From the NCBI GenBank assembly GCA_016186985.1, contig JACPKO010000013.1, positions 1 to 11,776 on the forward strand: a stretch of 11,776 nucleotides of DNA. The letters run 5' to 3'. Source of the stretch: Candidatus Daviesbacteria bacterium (GTDB lineage Bacteria; Patescibacteriota; Microgenomatia; Daviesbacterales; UBA10151). Under the pieces are notes generated by a model that was not told the origin of the DNA, did no database searches, and saw only the letters and a program-made list of their open reading frames with translations. This document shows positions 6,905 to 11,776 of the stretch, piece by piece. Within the stretch, counting starts at the first letter, position 1; the number at the start of each line of letters is the position of its first letter. The translations under genes were made by a program, and so were the position numbers.

Positions 6905-7468
6905 ATGAAACCGAAAACCCCACCCGGGGCAAAAAAGGTGTTTAAGGGGCAGATTTTTGATGTTTATCAGTGGGAGCAGGAAATGTATGACGGCTCAACC
7001 CATACTTTTGAAAAAATTGTCAGGCCTGATACTGTTTTAGTTATTCCTGTGACCCAAGACGGCAAAATAATCATTTGCGAGCAGGAGCAGCCACACAGGG
7101 ACAAAGCTTATTTGAGCTTGATCAGCGGAAGGGTAGAGGAAAATGAACTTCCCGAGGATGCGGCAAGAAGGGAACTACTTGAAGAAACCGGCTTCGAGGC
7201 AGGGGAATTAATCCTTTGGGATGAATATTTACCCGGCACAAAAATAGGCTGGACAATTTATACTTATGTTGCCAAAAATTGCAAAAAAGTGGCAGAACAA
7301 AACTTAGACCCCGGTGAGAGAATTACCTGCAATCTCATTTCTTTCGATGAATTTATAGAATTATTAGTAGACAAAAAAGTTGATGATATCCACTTAACGG
7401 TCAAGGCACTGGAAGCAAAACTTAATCCTAAGAAAATGGAAGAATTAAAAAAGGTTTTATATACATAG
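6905..7468 (+). CDS. NUDIX hydrolase, ADP-ribose pyrophosphatase-like
   Basis: 187 residues from the ATG at 6905. In-frame ATGs further upstream add unrelated sequence that overlaps the promoter, so they are not preferred. The NUDIX box is complete at 75-97: G-x5-E-x7-RELLEETGF, with the E and REx2EE residues that bind the metal. The N-terminal part (VFKGQIFDVYQWEQEMYDGS...FEKIVRPDTVLVIPV) resembles the ADP-sugar pyrophosphatase branch, where a swapped beta-sheet domain precedes the NUDIX fold. Expected reaction: cleavage of a nucleoside diphosphate linked to another moiety, such as ADP-ribose; the substrate is not fixed by the box. It is a single-gene unit with its own promoter, 69 bases before the FAD gene, and is probably a cytoplasmic clean-up or salvage enzyme. 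Confidence 0.9.
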   Translation: MKPKTPPGAKKVFKGQIFDVYQWEQEMYDGSTHTFEKIVRPDTVLVIPVTQDGKIIICEQEQPHRDKAYLSLISGRVEENELPEDAARRELLEETGFEAGELILWDEYLPGTKIGWTIYTYVAKNCKKVAEQNLDPGERITCNLISFDEFIELLVDKKVDDIHLTVKALEAKLNPKKMEELKKVLYT

Positions 7469-7501
7469 GTTCTACATTTACCCAAAATCTCACTAATCTT
7501 C

Positions 7502-7530
7502 TTGTATTTTAATCTAAGAAGTAATATAAT
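7502..7530 (+). promoter_or_regulatory. Strong promoter of the FAD oxidoreductase gene, leaderless layout
   Basis: TTGTAT (7502-7507), 17 bases, then a perfect TATAAT (7525-7530). The ATG at 7538 follows after 7 bases, placing the expected transcription start on the start codon. This decides the start against the in-frame TTG at 7502, which is itself the -35 box. Confidence 0.7.
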
Positions 7531-7537
7531 TTTTACT

Positions 7538-8812
7538 ATGAGTCATAACGGTAAAGAGATTCTTATTTTTGGAGCAGGACCAGCAGGTTTATCTTCTGCC
7601 GATCAATTAGCAGGAAGAGGCCACAATGTAACTCTGGTCCATCCTTTAGCAACCACAGGTCCTAGATCTATCTATACAACCTATAGCAGTGAACAAGAGT
7701 TAATCGTACCTTTAACTCCCGGCCGAATCCGTCCGTTACCCTTAATAAGAGTTATTACTCAAAACGGTACGGACTTTAGAGTTAATACCGGATCTCAACC
7801 CTACTATCTGGTTAACAATAAGGTATTTCTATCAGAATGTGAGGAAAGATTATCCCAAATACCAAATATTACCATAGAAGCACTTCCTAAAAGAGTCTTA
7901 AGTCAAGCGCTAATCACTGACTCATTAAAAGGGTCACAAGTAACTATTGATGGGAACAAAAAAGTATATGATGTGGTTTTAGATTGCACCGGTGTTGGTG
8001 CTGAAGTTGTTAGCAAGGTTGATCCTCGTAGAAAAGAAGAGGTTTGGCTAGGAGAATATGTTTATGGCGGATCATTTAAAGGTACTGTCGAGAAACCTGA
8101 GATGATTCTTGTCATCGGACCAGCCGGAGGCACCTCCTGGGTTTGTCCCAATATTCACCCAGGCTTTGTGGATGTAGTCTATTCTGCTTGGGGACCTTAT
8201 AAAGATTTTAAACCTAGATTTTTACCAACCGCTAAAGACCGGCTATCCAGACTTTTAGATTTCATCCAAAATTTCCCGGGCATAGAAATTGAAAGCCGGT
8301 TACCAGATGACATTTACGCTGGCGTGATTCGCTCACAACCAGCCTCAGCCCCCCTTGTAAACAGTGTATTTTGTTTGGGAGAGTCAGCAGGAATGGCTAA
8401 ACCAGGTAGTGGAGACTCCTGGAGGTATGCCTTTAAAGCAGGTAGGATGGTAGCGGAATTAATAGACAAGGGCGGAGATGCGCGTAAATTTCATGAGATA
8501 TGGACCACGTCTTGGAATCATGGCTTTTTTTATGCCGGAGTATTGGCAAGAATGCCTTACCAAAGGAAAGGCGAGCTTGGAGGAACTTTTGATTGCTTTG
8601 GAAAATGGTTAGAGGATGCCGATCCCAATTTAGTAAAGCAGATTGAAGAATGGTTAATTGGGAATAAACCTCCATTGTCGCTTTTAATCAGAACATTAAT
8701 CGAACCCCGCACCAGAAGATCTTTACTTGAGGCTGTTAAAAAGAAGTTAGAAATATCTTTTTTGGGCGTTCCGGCAAAAGACCTTGAGTGGAGTCTCCCT
8801 GAAGTTAGTTAA
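7538..8812 (+). CDS. FAD-dependent oxidoreductase, geranylgeranyl-reductase / flavin-monooxygenase fold
   Basis: 424 residues from the ATG at 7538. An N-terminal Rossmann motif binds the FAD ADP part: ILIFGAGPAGLSSADQLAGR (8-27), with GAGPAG at 12-17. A second nucleotide-side motif VVLDCTGVGA is at 146-155. The C-terminal flavin loop VFCLGESAGMAKPGSGDS (278-294) is followed by WRYAFKAGRMVAEL, corresponding to the GDAAG...GG...A...G..A region of GGR and PHBH-like flavoproteins, here with Glu in place of the usual Asp. This fits a flavin enzyme reducing or hydroxylating a hydrophobic substrate, for example a polyprenyl chain, but the substrate is not readable. No membrane segment is evident. 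The gene ends in a 4-base overlap with the convergent PfkB gene. It could instead be a halogenase- or cyclase-like relative; fold certain, reaction unknown. Confidence 0.82.
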   Translation: MSHNGKEILIFGAGPAGLSSADQLAGRGHNVTLVHPLATTGPRSIYTTYSSEQELIVPLTPGRIRPLPLIRVITQNGTDFRVNTGSQPYYLVNNKVFLSECEERLSQIPNITIEALPKRVLSQALITDSLKGSQVTIDGNKKVYDVVLDCTGVGAEVVSKVDPRRKEEVWLGEYVYGGSFKGTVEKPEMILVIGPAGGTSWVCPNIHPGFVDVVYSAWGPYKDFKPRFLPTAKDRLSRLLDFIQNFPGIEIESRLPDDIYAGVIRSQPASAPLVNSVFCLGESAGMAKPGSGDSWRYAFKAGRMVAELIDKGGDARKFHEIWTTSWNHGFFYAGVLARMPYQRKGELGGTFDCFGKWLEDADPNLVKQIEEWLIGNKPPLSLLIRTLIEPRTRRSLLEAVKKKLEISFLGVPAKDLEWSLPEVS

Positions 8813-9798
8813 ATCTTTTCAGCAACTATTTTTGAATTTTGTTTTAGGCTTTCTTTCATCTGGTTCAAAGATAACAAACCTGCTTGAGGACCTATTTGCC
8901 CGACGACTGAGGCACTGTTGGCGGCCCCCCAGCGCATAGCCTCCCCTAAAGTCTCACCATGGATCAGCCCTGCAACAGTACCTGTGGCATAAGCATCCCC
9001 TGCACCAGTCATCTCGACCAATTTTGCAGGAAAACACCCCAGGGAAAAATATTTATCACCGTCAAACCCGAATGACCCTTTATCACCATCAGTTATTACT
9101 ACTTTCTGTACTCCAAGTTCAACTATCCCTGAAAGCAATTTCTTTATTGGGACTGGACTTGCAATATCATGTCCCAGGAAATGAATTGCCTCTTCAACAT
9201 TCACAATAAAAAAGTCTGCAGCAGATAATAATCTATGATGTTTTTTTGCACCTAGTTTTACCTGGAAGGTTCCAGGTTGATAAGCAAGTTTGGCACCAGA
9301 CCTTTCAAGATAATTAAGCAGCTGATTTATTACAGGAGAATCAATATAATTTGGCGCCATTGAGGTTAAATAAATCCATTTTGAATTTTCCAAATCGGGA
9401 AGATCAAATTCATAAGGCTGGTGATGGACTAAAATTGTTCTTTCACCTTTAAATGTTAAAACAATATTATGATTTGAAGGCAAATCATCAGTCTCAACAA
9501 CATACCGTATATCCACACCTTCCCTTTTTAATTTAGCCTTAATCCTATCGTCATCCTGGTCATCATCTTTATTACCGACGTTAGTATAAATTGCAGTTTT
9601 GAGCCCAAGCCTTGAGGAACCTACGGCATTATTAGCTGCATTTCCGGCAACCATGGATACTCCTTCTTCGACAGGAATTTTAAACCCATATTTCAACCCT
9701 AAATATTCAGTTCCCTCATCAAGAAAAAGCTTTGCATCATCAATCGGCAAGTATGTATCAATAACCGTGTCGCCGATAGAAATTAAATCGTAGGCCAT
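8809..9798 (-). CDS. PfkB-family carbohydrate/nucleoside kinase
   Basis: 329 residues from the ATG at 9798, close to the usual length for the family. Signature 1 is at 50-66 (VAGNAANNAVGSSRLGL), the NxxE-type motif at 200-203 (NVEE), and signature 2 at 263-273 (MTGAGDAYATG), where D268 is the expected catalytic base and GAGD forms the anion hole. TDGDKGSFGF (236-245) is the usual ATP-side strand. These enzymes phosphorylate a sugar or nucleoside hydroxyl using ATP. An Asp-rich stretch KDDDQDDD (77-84) in the lid region is unusual. The sequence does not separate ribokinase-, adenosine- or sugar-acid-type substrates. The gene begins 3 bases after the glycerate kinase stop, so the two are surely cotranscribed and probably serve one pathway. 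Confidence 0.9.
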   Translation of the reverse strand: MAYDLISIGDTVIDTYLPIDDAKLFLDEGTEYLGLKYGFKIPVEEGVSMVAGNAANNAVGSSRLGLKTAIYTNVGNKDDDQDDDRIKAKLKREGVDIRYVVETDDLPSNHNIVLTFKGERTILVHHQPYEFDLPDLENSKWIYLTSMAPNYIDSPVINQLLNYLERSGAKLAYQPGTFQVKLGAKKHHRLLSAADFFIVNVEEAIHFLGHDIASPVPIKKLLSGIVELGVQKVVITDGDKGSFGFDGDKYFSLGCFPAKLVEMTGAGDAYATGTVAGLIHGETLGEAMRWGAANSASVVGQIGPQAGLLSLNQMKESLKQNSKIVAEKI

Positions 9799-9801
9799 AT
9801 C

Positions 9802-10725
9802 TTAAGGATAGCGTATTTTTACTTCTTGTGGGGTTAGCACTTCTTTAATTGTATGATCATCGTTTATTATTACAACCTGATCGGTATTTGCTTCATCAAA
9901 AGCCAAATTTTTGATTTGGATCGCAGGATGAACCGATCTCCAGAAATAATAAACAAACTCCCTTATTTCCTCACTACTCATCCCTCTCCCCTTTTCCCTA
10001 AGCACTTCCTCCGCCTGATCGCGCCATTTCAGGCTTATTTCATATTCCGGTACGTATAAAACATTCATGAAATCAATTAAATCCCACAAAGGATAATATT
10101 CTTCAAGCTTTTTATTAATGTCTTTGGCAAATTGGATATGCTCCGGGGTATCCAAGGCGGGCAATCCTGATTCAAAAACAGACTCATCTTCGACCCGTCG
10201 GGCCCCAAGCATCCAGCCGTCGTAAAAAATGAAGTCGGGTTTTTTAGTAATCATTTTCCACCCGGCCCAATCCCCATCTCCATTAAAAGCGCCTTTATCG
10301 TAAATAGGTACTTTAACTTCATCTCCGTTTTTCATTTCTTTTAAAGCCTTCAGGTTTTCCATAGCCAGATAGATATCATGGGTAACACCACGCCTGATGT
10401 AGCGGGGATCAAACTCCCTAAGCTCTTTGAGCTGCTCATGAGTTAAATAATGATCATCTATCGATAAACTGACTGAGGTTTTGCCAAAATGAATCAGTAA
10501 AATCTCCATAATTTCGCCCTGTGTTGTTTTCCCTGTGCCCTGGATTGCGGACATCCCTACGATTAACCCATCACCACCTGCTCCCTTTTTCAATTTCAGC
10601 AACTTCTCAATAAATGGAATATAATATCTTTTTAAATCCTCTTTTAAAGACTCCGGGGAAATTTCCGGCCGTTTTTTCAATATAGGCTCAAATATTTCAA
10701 AATTGGAGTCAATGTCAAAATCCAT
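9802..10725 (-). CDS. D-glycerate 3-kinase, plant/cyanobacterial type (P-loop)
   Basis: 307 residues from the ATG at 10725. Walker A is AIQGTGKT at 60-67 within VGMSAIQGTGKTT; LSIDDHYLT (88-95) is the metal/substrate motif; HDIYLAMENLKAL and VKVPIYDKGAFNGDGD (138-152) follow; Walker B-like DFIFYDGWMLG is at 164-174. SLKWRDQAEEVLREKGRGMSSEEIREFV matches the C-terminal part of plant GLYK. Together these fit GLYK and its fungal relatives, which phosphorylate D-glycerate to 3-phosphoglycerate, rather than uridine kinase or phosphoribulokinase, which share the P-loop. The protein is cytoplasmic and feeds lower glycolysis. No Shine-Dalgarno sequence is seen; a weak -10-like GATACC ends 8 bases before the ATG. 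It is the first gene of a two-gene operon with the PfkB kinase. Uncertainty lies in the exact substrate, not the family. Confidence 0.82.
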   Translation of the reverse strand: MDFDIDSNFEIFEPILKKRPEISPESLKEDLKRYYIPFIEKLLKLKKGAGGDGLIVGMSAIQGTGKTTQGEIMEILLIHFGKTSVSLSIDDHYLTHEQLKELREFDPRYIRRGVTHDIYLAMENLKALKEMKNGDEVKVPIYDKGAFNGDGDWAGWKMITKKPDFIFYDGWMLGARRVEDESVFESGLPALDTPEHIQFAKDINKKLEEYYPLWDLIDFMNVLYVPEYEISLKWRDQAEEVLREKGRGMSSEEIREFVYYFWRSVHPAIQIKNLAFDEANTDQVVIINDDHTIKEVLTPQEVKIRYP

Positions 10726-10795
10726 AATTAAAAGGTATCAAAAGTAATATTCAAAATCAAAACACACAAAGATTTAAATCAAATACCTGCTATAT

Positions 10796-10930
10796 TCACT
10801 TTCCTTTTTGGATTTTTTGCCAAAGCCAAATACCAACTAAAATTAAATCAATTAAAATAACCAGCCAAAAAATCGTTCCTAAAAATCCAAAAGCCCCATA
10901 TCCTCCCATCATGTTCTGGTATCCCCACAT
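10796..10930 (-). CDS. 44-residue Met/Gly/Tyr-rich single-pass membrane miniprotein
   Basis: ATG at 10930 to TGA at 10796. The product starts MWGYQNMMGGYGAFGFLG and continues as a strongly hydrophobic helix (about residues 18-38) ending in a basic tail WQKIQKGK, giving a single-pass protein with its C-terminus probably in the cytoplasm. Support that it is real: a near-perfect Shine-Dalgarno sequence GGGGGTGA six bases before the ATG, a promoter TTGTTG-17-TAGAAT just upstream, and the common miniprotein layout of an aromatic/Met/Gly head, a helix and a Lys-rich tail. Similar short proteins recur in bacterial genomes, often without assigned function. The Met-rich head could hint at metal contact, but that is conjecture. 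It lies between a DsbA-like gene and the kinase operon, on the same strand. Confidence 0.8.
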   Translation of the reverse strand: MWGYQNMMGGYGAFGFLGTIFWLVILIDLILVGIWLWQKIQKGK

Positions 10931-10936
10931 AAATAA

Positions 10937-10944
10937 TCACCCCC
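10937..10944 (-). promoter_or_regulatory. Strong Shine-Dalgarno sequence of the 44-aa gene
   Basis: GGGGGTGA matches the canonical GGAGGTGA at 7 of 8 positions and sits 6 bases before the ATG at 10930. It is the only clear ribosome binding site found in front of a gene here and confirms the start of the miniprotein. Confidence 0.7.
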
Positions 10945-10950
10945 ATATTT

Positions 10951-10979
10951 ATTCTAACTTTAAACTCCCTTTTCAACAA
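10951..10979 (-). promoter_or_regulatory. Promoter of the 44-aa gene
   Basis: On the minus strand TTGTTG (10979-10974), a 17-base spacer and TAGAAT (10956-10951). The expected transcription start is near 10944, giving a leader of about 14 bases that begins at the Shine-Dalgarno sequence. Confidence 0.55.
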
Positions 10980-11007
10980 TTATCATTAATACCCGATGAG
11001 ACCTCTA

Positions 11008-11030
11008 TGATTTAAATCACTTGTGATTTA
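11008..11030. promoter_or_regulatory. Overlapping dyads, CRP/FNR-like half-site cluster
   Basis: TGATTTAAATCA (11008-11019) is a perfect 12-bp palindrome with the TGAT-N4-ATCA core of FNR-type boxes. It overlaps the 18-bp inverted repeat TAAATCAC-TT-GTGATTTA (11013-11030). It lies just after the DsbA-like stop codon and about 70 bases upstream of the likely start of the 44-aa transcript, a class I activator distance. It may instead be part of a weak terminator of the DsbA-like gene, but no T-run follows. Confidence 0.4.
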
Positions 11031-11042
11031 TCTTGCAGGGGA

Positions 11043-11776
11043 TTATTGAAGCAGGGAATCAATCTCTGATTGGAACACCGAGTATGGCTGGGCACCAATT
11101 ATTAATTTACCCTCAATTTCTGCGCCTGTTGATTTACCAATTACAAAACTGGGGGTTCCAGTGGCTCCGGCATTTGCCGCATCTGCCAAATCTTTTGAAA
11201 CTTCGTCTTTGAATTTTTCCGAATCCAGACAAGCTTTAAAATTCGCCTGATTTAAGCCCTGATTTGTTGCAAACTGATATAACTGGTCCTTAGTCAAGCC
11301 ATTACCGTTTGAGGTAGTTTTTTCAAATATTATATCGTGAAATTTAAAGTAAGCCGAATCGCCGCCTTGATCTCTCGCACAATTTGCAGCAATTGCCTCT
11401 GTTGTTGCCATTGGGTCATGGAAAGATAAAGGCAGATCCCGATAAACTAACTTAACTTTGCCCTTATCAATGTAATTTGTCTTAAGCTGTCCGTAAGTTT
11501 GATCAAAATGTCTTTTGCAAAACGGGCATTCGTAATCTGAAAATTCGACGATGGTAACTGGGGCACTTTTATCTCCAAGTACAGGATCATCATCCAACGA
11601 TACTTTAACCGGACCGATGCTCGGTTCAGGCAAGGGGGCTGTATTTTCTGTTTCACCAGGAGTTGCGACCCCCGGATTGGTTGCACCCGAGTTAAACCCT
11701 TTTATCCTAAGAATACCACCTGAAAGTAAAATAGAAATTGAAATTAAGATTGCACCCACTAATATTGCAACCGGGG
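11043..11776 (-). CDS. DsbA-like thiol-disulfide oxidoreductase, membrane-anchored, partial (5' end beyond window)
   Basis: The frame is open to the right edge (PVAILVGAILISIS...). A GTG at 11759 is available but lies inside the membrane helix, so the true start is outside the window. After the N-terminal anchor comes a Pro/Gly/Thr-rich linker (about 25 residues), then a thioredoxin-fold domain of the DsbA/DSBA-like type: APVTIVEFSDYECPFCKRHF with the CPFC active site, FHDIIFEK, an alpha-helical insert (LTKDQLYQFATNQGLN), and the cis-proline loop GATGTPSFVIG. It acts outside the membrane to oxidise or isomerise cysteine pairs in exported proteins. Candidate clients in this window are the beta-helix protein (four Cys) and the L,D-transpeptidase (a Cys pair plus the catalytic Cys). 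A DsbB/VKOR-type partner is not in the window. Confidence 0.92.
   Translation of the reverse strand, partial: PVAILVGAILISISILLSGGILRIKGFNSGATNPGVATPGETENTAPLPEPSIGPVKVSLDDDPVLGDKSAPVTIVEFSDYECPFCKRHFDQTYGQLKTNYIDKGKVKLVYRDLPLSFHDPMATTEAIAANCARDQGGDSAYFKFHDIIFEKTTSNGNGLTKDQLYQFATNQGLNQANFKACLDSEKFKDEVSKDLADAANAGATGTPSFVIGKSTGAEIEGKLIIGAQPYSVFQSEIDSLLQ

Noticed and set aside
10771..10780. GATTTAAATC repeat, matching 11009-11018, flanking the 44-aa gene on both sides.
   Set aside because: A 10-11 base AT-rich palindrome occurring twice is within chance for this composition; not enough for an element boundary.

Overview
The window looks like a piece of chromosome from a streamlined, AT-rich bacterium, most likely a Patescibacteria/CPR member of the Microgenomates type. 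That assignment is inference. It rests on very tight packing, on a GT4 N-terminus of the style YNWRDIKHxWAGGAE, on a 44-residue Met/Gly/Tyr-rich membrane miniprotein, and on a surface-glycan plus L,D-transpeptidase/VanW set. No reading frame here uses TGA as a sense codon, so the standard bacterial code fits and the Gracilibacteria/Absconditabacteria recoding does not. No rRNA, tRNA, CRISPR or insertion sequence was seen, and no gene-free stretch exceeds about 170 bases.

Positions 1-4130 (minus strand) carry a surface-glycan locus that reads as one very long modular gene. In order it holds a DPM1-like GT2 domain, a membrane-embedded BcsA-like GT2 domain, a polysaccharide flippase and a GT4 glycosyltransferase. 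The flippase is fused in frame to the GT2 membrane tail on one side and to the GT4 N-terminus on the other. Two frame breaks, near 2304-2320 and 458-464, cut the unit into three open frames. The GT4 runs off the left edge.

Positions 4298-6825 form an envelope cluster. A membrane-anchored parallel beta-helix protein (minus) is divergent from an L,D-transpeptidase (plus), which converges with a VanW-like exported protein (minus). Positions 6905-8812 hold a NUDIX hydrolase and a FAD-dependent oxidoreductase of the geranylgeranyl-reductase type (both plus). Positions 8809-10725 hold a two-gene minus-strand operon: a plant/cyanobacterial-type D-glycerate 3-kinase followed by a PfkB-family kinase. 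Positions 10796-11776 hold the 44-aa membrane miniprotein and a DsbA-like thiol oxidoreductase cut by the right edge.

Starts and control: several genes have no Shine-Dalgarno sequence but have a -10-like box only 7-8 bases before the ATG, the layout expected for leaderless mRNAs. The clearest is TTGTAT-17-TATAAT in front of the FAD gene. The 44-aa gene is the exception, with a strong Shine-Dalgarno sequence. Two convergent gene pairs share overlapping stop codons. Functionally the window combines building and exporting a surface glycan, wall cross-linking, exported disulfide chemistry and small-molecule phosphorylation.
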